From: Streptomyces malaysiensis subsp. samsunensis | GTDB lineage: Bacteria; Actinomycetota; Actinomycetes; Streptomycetales; Streptomycetaceae | Length of the DNA stretch: 64,000 bases | Direction: 5' to 3' | Assembly: GCF_024519315.1 (NCBI RefSeq) | Contig: NZ_JANIIC010000037.1 | Coordinates: 46,706 to 110,705, forward strand | Part shown: in pieces, positions 17,078 to 25,909 of the stretch | Layout: each line of letters begins with the position of its first letter | Numbering within the stretch: the first letter of the stretch is position 1 | Translations under genes and position numbers: made by a program | The notes under the pieces: generated by a model | The model's database searches: none | What the model was told of the DNA's origin: nothing | What the model saw: the letters and a program-made list of their open reading frames with translations, nothing else

Positions 17078-17983
17078 TTGAGGATCAAGCGCAACGCCCC
17101 CCACACCAAGCGGGCGAGACGCATCGCCCTGATTGCCGCGACCTCCGCCCTGGTGGCCGGAACGGCGCTCGCCGCCCCCGCCGCCTACGCCGGAAGCGAC
17201 GGCGCCCGCACCTTCAGCGCGGCCGAGGCCAAGTCGGCGAGCAGCGCCGTCCTCGAGGCCGATGTCGCGGGTACCGCCTGGTACGTCGACAAGGCGACCA
17301 ACAAGCTCGTGGTCACCGCCGACAGCTCGGTGTCCCAGAGCGAGATAGCCAAGATCAAGAACACCGCCGGCACGAGCGCCGACGCGATCGAGGTCAAGCG
17401 GACCCCCGGCAAGATTCAGAAGCTGATCTCGGGCGGCGACGCGATCTACGCGAGTAGCTGGCGCTGCTCCCTCGGCTTCAACGTGCGTAACAGCAGTGGG
17501 GCCAACTACTTCGTCACCGCCGGTCACTGCACCGACGGTGCCGGCACCTGGTGGTCGAACTCCGGCCACACCACCACCATCGGCCCGACGGCCGGCTCCA
17601 GCTTCCCGACCAACGACTACGGTCTGGTCCGGTACAGCGGCTCGGTCAGCCCCGAGGGCACCGTCGGTAGCCAGGACATCACCTCGGCCGCCAACCCCAC
17701 CGTGGGCCAGACGGTCACCCGGCGCGGCTCCACCACCGGCACCCACAGCGGCCGGGTCACCGCGCTGAACGCCACGGTCAACTACGGCAACGGTGACATC
17801 GTCTACGGCATGATCCAGACCACGGTCTGCGCCGAGCCCGGCGACAGTGGCGGCCCGCTCTACGCCGGCTCCACCGCCCTCGGCCTCACCTCCGGCGGCA
17901 GCGGCAACTGCACCTCCGGCGGCACCACGTTCTTCCAGCCGGTCGTCGAGGCGCTGAACGCGTACGGCGTGAGCGTCTACTGA
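17078..17983 (+). CDS. sprB: Secreted chymotrypsin-fold serine protease, SGPB type
   Basis: A 301-residue preproprotease starting at TTG 17078 (GGAGGA at 17068-17073), read as MRIKRNAPHT like S. griseus SprB. The signal peptide ends near AYA-GS (residue 38). The propeptide (about 39-116) matches the S1 alpha-lytic-type pro-region. The mature enzyme should begin at I117 (ISGGDAIYAS). The triad is H150 (TAGHC), D180 (TNDYGLV) and S257 (GDSGGPL). It is secreted and self-processed, cleaving after large hydrophobic residues if like SGPB. It stands alone, followed by a perfect hairpin. An SSI-type inhibitor gene lies 3 kb downstream. Confidence 0.93.
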   Translation: MRIKRNAPHTKRARRIALIAATSALVAGTALAAPAAYAGSDGARTFSAAEAKSASSAVLEADVAGTAWYVDKATNKLVVTADSSVSQSEIAKIKNTAGTSADAIEVKRTPGKIQKLISGGDAIYASSWRCSLGFNVRNSSGANYFVTAGHCTDGAGTWWSNSGHTTTIGPTAGSSFPTNDYGLVRYSGSVSPEGTVGSQDITSAANPTVGQTVTRRGSTTGTHSGRVTALNATVNYGNGDIVYGMIQTTVCAEPGDSGGPLYAGSTALGLTSGGSGNCTSGGTTFFQPVVEALNAYGVSVY

Positions 17984-18026
17984 TCGGCGCCGTTCCTTCG
18001 CTGATCATCTGCGCACCAGGCTGAGC

Positions 18027-18062
18027 GAGAGCCCCCGTCCGTGCCACCGGACGGGGGCTCTC
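18027..18062. terminator. Terminator after the SGPB-like protease
   Basis: A perfect 15-bp stem GAGAGCCCCCGTCCG / CGGACGGGGGCTCTC with a 6-nt loop. Confidence 0.88.
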
Positions 18063-18096
18063 CGCGCCGTCGGGCCGGGTCGCCCCGGACCGTGGG

Positions 18097-18190
18097 CCGG
18101 GCCCTTTCCGTGCCGCCATGCCGGGCCCTGTCCATGCCGCCGGACCAGGCCCTTTCCGGGTCGCCGGACGGGTCCGTTCCGCGACCCTCC
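18097..18190. repeat. 24-bp tandem repeat upstream of the slipin gene
   Basis: Imperfect 24-bp units at 18097, 18121 and 18145 plus a partial fourth from 18169, of form CC(G/A)GGCCCTTTCC..GCCGCC. It lies between the protease terminator and the slipin start and may be part of the latter's leader. Confidence 0.7.
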
Positions 18191-18272
18191 CCACTGTTCG
18201 GCGGGCGGACTATCGTGGACATCAGTACCCCACGAGGGGCATTGTTCGCGATACGGACGGCAGGTGGCCGTG

Positions 18273-19223
18273 ATGGTCGATGCGCTCGTGACATTGATAG
18301 TGGTACTGGCTTGCCTCGGAGCCCTTGGCGCGCTCGCCGCGGCCCGGGTGGTCAAGCAGTACGAGCGGGGGGTGGTCTTCCGGCTCGGGAGGCTGCGCTC
18401 CGATATCCGGGGGCCGGGGTTCACCATGATCACTCCGGTCGTCGACCGGCTCCAGAAGGTCAATATGCAGATCGTGACGATGCCCGTGCCCGCCCAGGAG
18501 GGCATCACCCGGGACAATGTGACCGTGCGGGTCGACGCCGTCGTCTACTTCAAGGTCGTGGACCCGGCCGAGGCGCTCATCGCGGTCGAGGACTACCGCT
18601 TCGCGGTCTCCCAGATGGCCCAGACCTCGCTGCGGTCGATCATCGGAAAGAGCGATCTGGACGATCTGCTCTCCAACCGGGAGAAGCTCAACCAGGGCCT
18701 CGAGCTCATGATCGACAGCCCGGCGGTCGGATGGGGCGTCCATATCGACCGGGTGGAGATCAAGGACGTGTCGCTGCCGGAGACCATGAAGCGGTCGATG
18801 GCCCGCCAGGCGGAGGCCGACCGGGAGCGCCGCGCCCGGGTGATCAACGCGGACGCGGAGCTGCAAGCGTCGAAGAAGCTGGCCGAGGCCGCCTCCCAGA
18901 TGGCCGACACTCCGTCCGCCCTCCAGTTGCGGCTGCTGCAAACGGTGATGGCGGTCGCCGCCGAGAAGAACTCCACACTGGTGCTGCCGATCCCGGTCGA
19001 ACTGCTGCGCTTCCTGGAGCGGGGGCAGCAGGAGATCCAGGGGGCGGCGGCCCGGACGGACGGTGGTGCGGAGGGCGGCGCCCCGGCCGCCGGTCCGGCC
19101 ACCACCCCGGAGCGGGAGGCCGCGCCCGCCCAGCCCGCCCAGCCCGCGCAGCCCGCACGGCAGGCGATGCCGACGCTCACCGAGCGCGAGCCGGAGCCGG
19201 AGCCGCATACGGTTGAACGGTGA
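18273..19223 (+). CDS. Slipin / SPFH-domain (stomatin-like) membrane protein
   Basis: A 316-residue protein from ATG 18273 (GTG at 18264 possible). One N-terminal membrane segment (about residues 4-26) is followed by the SPFH/band-7 domain: VKQYERGVVFRLGRLRSDIR, GPGFTMITPVVDRLQKVNMQ and RDNVTVRVDAVVYFKVVDPA. A coiled-coil region follows (MARQAEADRERRARVINADA). The C-terminus is a Pro/Ala/Glu-rich tail with QPAQPAQPA repeats. Slipins oligomerise on membrane microdomains; bacterial ones are often next to NfeD genes, which are absent here. It lies between two secreted proteases, with no evident functional tie. Confidence 0.9.
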   Translation: MVDALVTLIVVLACLGALGALAAARVVKQYERGVVFRLGRLRSDIRGPGFTMITPVVDRLQKVNMQIVTMPVPAQEGITRDNVTVRVDAVVYFKVVDPAEALIAVEDYRFAVSQMAQTSLRSIIGKSDLDDLLSNREKLNQGLELMIDSPAVGWGVHIDRVEIKDVSLPETMKRSMARQAEADRERRARVINADAELQASKKLAEAASQMADTPSALQLRLLQTVMAVAAEKNSTLVLPIPVELLRFLERGQQEIQGAAARTDGGAEGGAPAAGPATTPEREAAPAQPAQPAQPARQAMPTLTEREPEPEPHTVER

Positions 19224-19567
19224 GCCGCCGGGCGGTGGACCGCCGAGCCGTCGCGGGAGTCCGTGAGGGATGGGAATCAGCCGGGGTGATACCCCTGGTT
19301 TGACGGCCCGTCCGGATACCTGATTCGGTGCCCGTACACCTAGAAGGTGTGCGGGCACCGCCATGTCCGGACATGAGGCCGCGGTGTGAATTTCACGCCG
19401 ATGACGCGAACGCACCCTTGTGCGCACCCGGTGGCGATGGGAATACTCAACGGCGCAATTTGGCATGGACGCGCCCCCCCAGTGGGGAGAAGCGCCATGT
19501 CGTTACGCCCTCCGGGCCCTGGCACCCCACTGCCGACGGGCCCAACCCCCCACTGGAAGGCAGAGAG
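19224..19567. other. Intergenic region slipin / SGPD-like protease
   Basis: 344 bp holding the slipin terminator (19326-19360) and then the promoter and leader region of the next protease. No other gene is visible. Confidence 0.5.
19326..19360 (+). terminator. Terminator after the slipin gene
   Basis: A 15-bp stem (CGGTGCCCGTACACC with GGTGTGCGGGCACCG, one G-T pair) and a TAGAA loop. Confidence 0.82.
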
Positions 19568-20644
19568 TTGAAGCACCGCCGCATACCCAAGCGTCGTGTC
19601 GCCATCGCCGGAGCCGGCATAGCGGCCCTGGTCGCCACGGGCATCACCCTTCAGAGCGCCAACGCCGCGCCCGGTGAGCCCCAGCCCGAGACCCTCTCGG
19701 TCGGCGCCGCCGGAAAGCTCGCCCAGAACCTCACCTCCTCGCTCAAGAGCGACACGGCGGGTTCGTACTACGACGCCAAGACCAAGAAGCTCGTCGTCAA
19801 CGTGGTCAACAAGGCCGTCGTGGACCAGGTCCGCGAGGCCGGGGCCGAGGCCAAGCTGGTCAAGAACACCCTGGCCGAGCTGAGCACGGCTCGTCAGACG
19901 CTGAAGGAGAAGGCCACCATCCCCGGCACCTCCTGGTCGGTGGACCCCAGAAGCAACAAGGTCGTCGTCACCGCGGACAGCACCGTCAAGGGCGCCCGCA
20001 TGGCCACCCTGAACAAGGTCGCCGACGCGCTCGGCGGCAAGGTCGAGGTGAAGCGCTCGGCCGGGAAGTTCTCCACCTTCATCGCCGGCGGCGACGCCAT
20101 CTGGGGCGACGGCGGGCGCTGCTCGCTGGGCTTCAACGTCGTCAAGGGCGGCGAGCCGTACTTCCTGACCGCCGGTCACTGCACCGAGGCCATCAGCAGC
20201 TGGTCCGACTCGCAGGGTGGCGAGGAGATCGGCACCAACGAGGGCAGCGACTTCCCGGGCAACGACTACGGCCTGGTCAAGTACACCAAGGACACCGACC
20301 ACCCGAGCGCGGTCGACCTCTACAACGGCAGCACCCAGGAGATCAGCAAGGCCGGTGACGCCACCGTCGGCCAGACGGTGACGCGCAGCGGCTCCACCAC
20401 CCAGGTGCACGACGGCGAGGTCACCGGCCTCAACGCGACCGTCAACTACCAGGAGGGGACGGTCGAAGGGCTGATCCAGACCACCGTCTGCGCCGAGCCC
20501 GGCGACAGCGGCGGCGCGCTCTTCGCGGGCGACACGGCGCTGGGTCTGACCTCCGGCGGCAGCGGTGACTGCTCCTCGGGCGGCGAGACCTTCTTCCAGC
20601 CGGTGCCCGAGGCGCTTGACGCGTTCGGCGCCGAGATCGGCTGA
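19568..20644 (+). CDS. sprD: Secreted chymotrypsin-fold serine protease, SGPD type
   Basis: A 358-residue preproprotease starting at TTG 19568, read as MKHRRIPKRRVAIAGAG, which strongly resembles S. griseus SprD; upstream in-frame codons lack a ribosome site. The signal peptide ends near ANA-AP (residue 33). A long propeptide (about 34-171) contains VDPRSNKVVVTADSTV. The mature domain starts at I172 (IAGGDAIWG). The triad is H204 (TAGHC), D233 (GNDYGLV) and S314 (GDSGGAL). SGPD-type enzymes have chymotrypsin-like specificity. It is a single gene ending in a strong hairpin shared with the convergent inhibitor gene. Confidence 0.93.
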   Translation: MKHRRIPKRRVAIAGAGIAALVATGITLQSANAAPGEPQPETLSVGAAGKLAQNLTSSLKSDTAGSYYDAKTKKLVVNVVNKAVVDQVREAGAEAKLVKNTLAELSTARQTLKEKATIPGTSWSVDPRSNKVVVTADSTVKGARMATLNKVADALGGKVEVKRSAGKFSTFIAGGDAIWGDGGRCSLGFNVVKGGEPYFLTAGHCTEAISSWSDSQGGEEIGTNEGSDFPGNDYGLVKYTKDTDHPSAVDLYNGSTQEISKAGDATVGQTVTRSGSTTQVHDGEVTGLNATVNYQEGTVEGLIQTTVCAEPGDSGGALFAGDTALGLTSGGSGDCSSGGETFFQPVPEALDAFGAEIG

Positions 20645-20690
20645 CCTGACGAGCGCTTCGCTCCCGCGGTCCGCCCGCATCTGAACGGAG

Positions 20691-20729
20691 CAGGCCCCCG
20701 GACACCCGTGGACGGTGTCCGGGGGCCTG
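20691..20729. terminator. Bidirectional terminator between protease and inhibitor genes
   Basis: A perfect 16-bp stem CAGGCCCCCGGACACC / GGTGTCCGGGGGCCTG with a 7-nt loop. Confidence 0.9.
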
Positions 20730-20776
20730 CCCCTTTGTTCACCCGCGGGTCGCTCACCCGCGGGTCGTTCAGCCGG

Positions 20777-21220
20777 TCAGAACTCGAAGACCACCGTCGG
20801 GGCCGCGCTCTTGAAGCAGTTGTTGGCGAAGGTGTGCTCGTACGACACCCGGCGGCCGTCCCAGATCCCCTCGGCGGTGACGGTGATGGGGTGCCACTCC
20901 TTGGTGCACATCCGGCCGGGCTCCGCCCCGGTCCGCAGTCGGCCGAACGTGCCGCCCACGGAGCGGAGTTCGGCGCATGCCTTGGCGCGGGCCGGGTGGG
21001 TGCCGGTGGGGGTGGGGCGACAGCTCAGCGTCACCGCCCGCTGGACCTCGGCCGTGGCCGCGTCGGCCCCCCAGCCGACCGTGAGGACCAGTGCGGAGGG
21101 CGGGTACAGGCTTTTCGGCTTGGCGGGCTCGGCGTTCGCCGCGCCGCTCGTGCCGATCCCCAGCACGGCGCTTACGGCCATGGCGGCTCCCAGTCCGATC
21201 GCCCCAGTGGTCTTCCGCAT
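20777..21220 (-). CDS. Secreted subtilisin-inhibitor-like (SSI family) protein
   Basis: A 147-residue precursor from ATG 21220, with AAGGG about ten bases upstream; the in-frame GTG at 21229 is too close to it. The signal peptide ends around ANA (residue 30). The mature part begins SLYPPSALVLTVG and has the four SSI cysteines (67, 82, 105, 135), forming two disulfides. The reactive-site loop reads MCTKEW, so by alignment with SSI (Cys71-Pro-Met73) the P1 residue is Lys107. This predicts inhibition of trypsin-like proteases as well as subtilisins. It sits convergent to the SGPD-like protease gene, so it may protect the producer or time protease action. Confidence 0.92.
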   Translation of the reverse strand: MRKTTGAIGLGAAMAVSAVLGIGTSGAANAEPAKPKSLYPPSALVLTVGWGADAATAEVQRAVTLSCRPTPTGTHPARAKACAELRSVGGTFGRLRTGAEPGRMCTKEWHPITVTAEGIWDGRRVSYEHTFANNCFKSAAPTVVFEF

Positions 21221-21605
21221 TTCGAACACTCCCTTGCTCGTCGTTGCAGATACCGGACGGAGTCTTACGCGGTGCGCATCAGGAACGCACGTCGATCGAG
21301 CACTTCCGGTCGCTACAAGTAGTCGTTCGGTGGCTAATTGTCGCGTGCGGGGGGTGTCCGGACGCGGAACGCCGCGTGGTGACCGGGTGTGCGACGCCGC
21401 GCGGGCGCGCGCCCCTCGGGGGTCCCGTCGCCGTCTCGCGCTCCTGCGGATGGCGTGCTCAGCGAGGTGGCAATGCGCTCAAATCGATTCAAGAGCACTC
21501 AGCTGAGCGAGGCTGGGCGATGTCCATGATGGCTCTGGGGTGAGGGCCGCCGCGCACCGCGCCAGGACGAGAACCTGCCAGGACAAGCCGACCGGCGGAG
21601 TGGGG
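21221..21605. other. Intergenic region between SSI and PPOX genes
   Basis: 385 bp. It carries the promoter of the inhibitor gene at its left end. I see no other gene, strong hairpin or repeat. Confidence 0.4.
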
Positions 21606-22058
21606 TCAGCCCAGCTCTCCGCTCAGGGGTCCGGTCTGCCGCCCCCAGCCGTAGCCGCGCTCCGCGCGCAACCGCACCACCAGCCGTCGCTCGGCCACCA
21701 TCGCGGTGCGGAACTCCTCCCAGTCCGGATGGTCGCCCTGGATCGCGCGGTAGACCTCCACCAGCTCGTCGGCGGTGGCGTCATGGGGGTCGGCGGCGAC
21801 CGGCGTCAGCTCGGCATCGCCCTCGGCCACCAGGTAGGAGTAGTGGTCCGCGCTGGTGACGTAGAAGCTCGCACGCGGATCGCGGCGCAGATTGCGGGTC
21901 TTGGCGCGGTCATCGGTGACGGAGATCCGGATCAGGTGTGTGGCGGGGTCATAGGCGAAGGCGACATTGGACAGCTGCGGCCGTCCATCGCGCTTGAGGG
22001 TGATGAGCGCGCCGGTGCGCTGCTCCCGCAACAGGTCGAGCAGGGATCCCTCCGTCAT
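21606..22058 (-). CDS. PPOX-class F420-/FMN-dependent flavoprotein
   Basis: A 150-residue split-barrel protein from ATG 22058 (MTEGSLLDLL); an ATG at 22070 adds four residues, and neither has a clear ribosome site. The pattern LKRDGRPQLSNVAFAYDPAT near the start, KTRNLRRDPRASFYVTS and EVYRAIQGDHPDWEEFRTAM matches the pyridoxamine-oxidase-like family whose actinobacterial members bind F420 or FMN. Such proteins reduce or oxidise small substrates; the substrate is unknown. It is divergent from dnaE2. Confidence 0.85.
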   Translation of the reverse strand: MTEGSLLDLLREQRTGALITLKRDGRPQLSNVAFAYDPATHLIRISVTDDRAKTRNLRRDPRASFYVTSADHYSYLVAEGDAELTPVAADPHDATADELVEVYRAIQGDHPDWEEFRTAMVAERRLVVRLRAERGYGWGRQTGPLSGELG

Positions 22059-22237
22059 GGTGATCAGCATACGCATGGGCCGGTGACCGGCCCAGTGGTG
22101 TTGACCCGTCGGATTCCGTGCGCCGCCGCGCATCGCCCCCGTGCCTCGCCTCCGCGTGCCGCGTTCACAAGGCGACACGCGGGATTAAGGGCCGTTTTAG
22201 GCGCTTATGGTGGAGGGGGAAGCGCGGTCGAGCCGAC

Positions 22238-22253
22238 TCGCACGTCTGTTCGA
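22238..22253 (+). promoter_or_regulatory. LexA (SOS) box upstream of dnaE2
   Basis: TCGCACGTCTGTTCGA matches the palindrome TCGAAC-N4-GTTCGA of actinobacterial LexA sites at all but one position. It lies 69 bp before the dnaE2 start, predicting DNA-damage induction of dnaE2 and the downstream imuB-like gene. Confidence 0.72.
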
Positions 22254-22321
22254 GAATGGGGTTATGGTGGGGCGTGGGACAAGCAGGGTCGGTCAGGGGG
22301 TGTGAGCAGCGGGAGGTGCGG

Positions 22322-25300
22322 ATGCCAGGCTTCACGCATCTGCACACCGCGTCCGGGTTCTCCATGCGGTACGGGGCCGCGCACCCGGAGCGGCTGGCGC
22401 AGCGTGCCGCCGAGCGCGGTATGGACGCGATCGCGCTGACCGACCGCGACAGCCTCGCCGGAGCGGTGCGGTTCGCCCGGGCGTGTGAGCGCGCGGGGGT
22501 GCGGCCGCTCTTCGGGGTGGACCTCGCCGTACGGATGGAGGCCCCGGAGCCGGGGCGCACCGCCCGGCGCCGTACGCCGGTGCGCGGCGGGGCGTTCATC
22601 GACGAGTCCACGCCCCGGGCGGTCTTCCTCGGCCGGGACGGCGCGGCCGGCTGGGCCGCGCTGTGCGGGCTGGTCTCCGCCGCCCACGCGGGGCTCGCCC
22701 ACCCCGGGGCCGCCCGGACGAACGGCGCCGGGCCGCCCCTGCTGCACTGGCGCGATCTGGCCGCCGACCCCGGCGCGCTCGCCCCGCTGACCGTGCTGCT
22801 CGGCCCGGACTCCGATGTCGGCCGGGCCCTGGCCGCCGGGCGCCCCGACCGGGCCGCGCGGCTGATCGCCCCCTGGCGTGAACTCTTCGGTGACGCGCTG
22901 CGGCTGGAGGCCGTATGGCACGGCCGGAGCGGCACCGGCCCGGGTTCGCTGCGGCTCGCCGCCCGTACCGTCGGCTTCGCCGCCGACCAGGGCATTCCGG
23001 CCGTGCTGAGCAACGCCGTCCGCTACGCCGACCCGGGGGAGGGGCCGGTCGCCGACGTCCTGGACTCGGCCCGCCGGCTCGTGCCCATCGACCCGCGCGA
23101 CCCCGGGATGCTCGACAGCGGTGAGCGCTGGCTCAAGGGGCCCCGGGACATGGCGAAGGCGGCCGAGCGGATCGTGGAGGCGGCCGGGATGGGGCGGGAC
23201 GCCGCGCACCGGCTGCTGGAGGAGACCCGGCGCACCGCCGCCGCGTGTCTGGTCGACCCCGAGGACCACATCGGCCTGGGCAGCGTCCACTTCCCCGAGC
23301 CCCGGCTGGTCGGGGCCGGGCGGCGGAGCGCCGAGCGGGTGCTGCGGTCGCGCTGCGCCGCCGCCATGGTGCTGCTGGGGTACGACCGCGACCGGGCGCG
23401 CTGGGAGCGGCTGGAGGACGAGCTGCGCACCATCGAACGGCTCGGCTTCGCCTCGTACTTCCTCACCGTCGCGCAGGTCGTCGACGACACCCGGGAGCTC
23501 GGCATCCGGGTGGCCGCCCGGGGCTCCGGCGCCGGGTCGTTCGTCAACCATCTGCTGGGCATCGCCCACGCCGACCCCGTGGCCAACGGCCTGCTGATGG
23601 AGCGCTTCCTCTCGGTGCGGCGCGCCGCGCTGCCCGATATCGACATCGATGTGGAGTCCGCGCGCCGGCTCGATGTCTATCGCGCGATCTTCGAGCGGTT
23701 CGGGGCCGAGCGGGTCGCGACCGTCTCGATGCCCGAGACCTACCGGGTGCGCCATGCCGTACGGGACGTGGGCGCGGCGCTCGGCATGGATCCGGCCGAG
23801 GTGGACCGGCTCGCCAAGTCCTTCCCGCACATCCGCGCCCGCGACGCCCGTGCGGCGCTCGCGGAACTGCCCGAGCTGAAGGCGGTCGCCGCCGAGCAGG
23901 AACGTTTCGGCAGGCTATGGGAGCTGGTCGAGGCGCTCGACGGGCTGCCCCGTGGCATCGCCATGCACCCCTGCGGGGTGCTGCTCTCGGACGCCGGGCT
24001 GCTGGCCCGTACGCCCATCGTGCCGACCAGCGGTGAGGGCTTCCCCATGTCGCAGTTCGACAAGGACGACGTGGAGGAGCTCGGCCTGCTCAAGCTGGAT
24101 GTCCTCGGGGTGCGGATGCAGTCCGCGATGGCGCACGCGGTCGCGGAGATCCGGCGGGCCACCGGGCGGGTCGTGGACATCGACGACCCCGGGCAGGTGC
24201 GGCCCGGCGATCCGGCCACCTACGATCTGATCCGCTCCACCGAGACGCTCGGCTGCTTCCAGATCGAATCGCCCGGTCAGCGCGATCTGCTCGGCCGGCT
24301 TCAGCCCACCTCCTTCCACGATCTCGTGGTCGACATATCGCTCTTCCGGCCGGGCCCGGTCGCCGCCGACATGGTCCGGCCCTTCATCGAGGCCCGGCAC
24401 GGCCGCAAGCCCGCGCGCTATCCGCATCCCGATCTGGAGGACGCGCTGCGCGAGACCTATGGGGTCGTGGTCTTCCATGAGCAGATCATCAAGATCGTGT
24501 CGATCATGACCGGATGCGAACGGGACCTCGCCGACGAGGCGCGGCGCGCGCTGTCCAACCCCGAGCGGCAGGGGCGGGTACGGGCCTGGTTCCACGCGGA
24601 GGCGGAGAAGCGGGGCTACTCGCCGGAGGTGCTGGCGCGCACCTGGGAGATCGTCGAGGCGTTCGGCTCGTACGGCTTCTGCAAGGCGCATGCCGTCGCC
24701 TTCGCGGTCCCGACGTATCAGTCCGCCTGGCTCAAGGCGCACCATCCGGCCGCCTTCTACGCCGGGCTGCTCACACATGACCCCGGGATGTACCCGAAGC
24801 GGCTGCTGCTGGCGGACGCGCGGCGGCGCGGGGTGCCGATCCTGCCGTTGGATGTGAACCGGTCGGGGGCCGCCTATCGAATCGAACTGACGTCTGGCGA
24901 TTCTCGGGGCATCCGTAACAAGGGGGATGAACGCGATAAGAGGGATGAACGTAATAGGGGAGATGAGCGCGGGAAGGCGGGTGAACGCAGCAGCGGGGGC
25001 ATCGGCATCCGGCTGGCGCTGAGCGACGTCCACGGCATCAGCGAGGCCGAGACCGAGCGGATCGCGGCCGGGCAGCCGTACTCCTCGCTCCAGGACCTGT
25101 GGCTGCGCGCCCACCCCGGACGGCCGGTCGCCGAACGGCTGGCCCAGGTCGGCGCGTTGGACGCGTTCGGCGTGAGCCGCCGCGATCTGCTGCTGCACAT
25201 CGCCGAGCTGCACCGGCAGCAGCGGGGCGCCGCCCGGCGCAACGCGGAGGGCCAGCTTCCGCTGGCCGAAACCGGCCCCGCCGCCCCCGCCGGACTCCCC

Positions 25301-25909
25301 GACCTCGACGCCGGCGAACGCCTCGGCGCCGAACTCGGCATCCTCGGCATGGACGTCTCCCGCCATCTGATGGGCGACCACCGGGAGTTCCTGGAGGAGC
25401 TGGGCGCGATCCCCGCGAAGCGGCTGCGCGACGCGCGGCACGGGGAGGTCGTGCTCGTCGCGGGCGCCAAGGCCGCCACCCAGACCCCGCCGATCCGCTC
25501 GGGGCGCCGGGTCATCTTCACCACGCTCGACGACGGTACGGGGCTGGTCGACTGCGCCTTCTTCGACGACAGCCACGCGGCGTGCGCGCACACCGTCTTC
25601 CACTCCTGGCTGCTGCTCGTACGCGGCGTGGTCCAGCGGCGCGGCCCGCGCAGCCTCAGCGTCGTGGGCTCGGCCGTGTGGAACCTCGCCGAGCTGGCCC
25701 GGCTCAGGAAGGAGGGCGGTCTCGAGGCGGTCGCCGCCGAACTGGCGGGGACGGGCCCGGAGACGGCCGGGGCGGACGCCGGTTCCGGCCGCCGCATCGA
25801 GATGTCCACCGGCTACGCCATGCACCCGTGGGCCGACCTCCAGCCCGCGGGCGACCAGGCCGCCACCGGCCGCAAGCTGTGGCATGCGAGCCCGGGGAGC
25901 GCGGGATGA
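22322..25909 (+). CDS. dnaE2: Error-prone DNA polymerase DnaE2
   Basis: A 1195-residue C-family polymerase from ATG 22322 (GGGAGG upstream). The N-terminal PHP domain begins THLHTASGFSMRYGAAHPER; the catalytic palm shows LPDIDIDVES (about residue 437 on), followed by helix-hairpin-helix and OB-fold regions (RVIFTTLDDGTGLVDCAFFD). DnaE2 carries out damage-induced mutagenic translesion synthesis, usually with ImuA/ImuB. A perfect-spacing SOS box is upstream, and the stop overlaps the imuB-like start (ATGA). Residues about 855-885 hold an unusual, very charged Asp-Glu-Arg-Lys insertion of about 30 residues encoded by AT-richer repeats. Confidence 0.95.
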   Translation: MPGFTHLHTASGFSMRYGAAHPERLAQRAAERGMDAIALTDRDSLAGAVRFARACERAGVRPLFGVDLAVRMEAPEPGRTARRRTPVRGGAFIDESTPRAVFLGRDGAAGWAALCGLVSAAHAGLAHPGAARTNGAGPPLLHWRDLAADPGALAPLTVLLGPDSDVGRALAAGRPDRAARLIAPWRELFGDALRLEAVWHGRSGTGPGSLRLAARTVGFAADQGIPAVLSNAVRYADPGEGPVADVLDSARRLVPIDPRDPGMLDSGERWLKGPRDMAKAAERIVEAAGMGRDAAHRLLEETRRTAAACLVDPEDHIGLGSVHFPEPRLVGAGRRSAERVLRSRCAAAMVLLGYDRDRARWERLEDELRTIERLGFASYFLTVAQVVDDTRELGIRVAARGSGAGSFVNHLLGIAHADPVANGLLMERFLSVRRAALPDIDIDVESARRLDVYRAIFERFGAERVATVSMPETYRVRHAVRDVGAALGMDPAEVDRLAKSFPHIRARDARAALAELPELKAVAAEQERFGRLWELVEALDGLPRGIAMHPCGVLLSDAGLLARTPIVPTSGEGFPMSQFDKDDVEELGLLKLDVLGVRMQSAMAHAVAEIRRATGRVVDIDDPGQVRPGDPATYDLIRSTETLGCFQIESPGQRDLLGRLQPTSFHDLVVDISLFRPGPVAADMVRPFIEARHGRKPARYPHPDLEDALRETYGVVVFHEQIIKIVSIMTGCERDLADEARRALSNPERQGRVRAWFHAEAEKRGYSPEVLARTWEIVEAFGSYGFCKAHAVAFAVPTYQSAWLKAHHPAAFYAGLLTHDPGMYPKRLLLADARRRGVPILPLDVNRSGAAYRIELTSGDSRGIRNKGDERDKRDERNRGDERGKAGERSSGGIGIRLALSDVHGISEAETERIAAGQPYSSLQDLWLRAHPGRPVAERLAQVGALDAFGVSRRDLLLHIAELHRQQRGAARRNAEGQLPLAETGPAAPAGLPDLDAGERLGAELGILGMDVSRHLMGDHREFLEELGAIPAKRLRDARHGEVVLVAGAKAATQTPPIRSGRRVIFTTLDDGTGLVDCAFFDDSHAACAHTVFHSWLLLVRGVVQRRGPRSLSVVGSAVWNLAELARLRKEGGLEAVAAELAGTGPETAGADAGSGRRIEMSTGYAMHPWADLQPAGDQAATGRKLWHASPGSAG

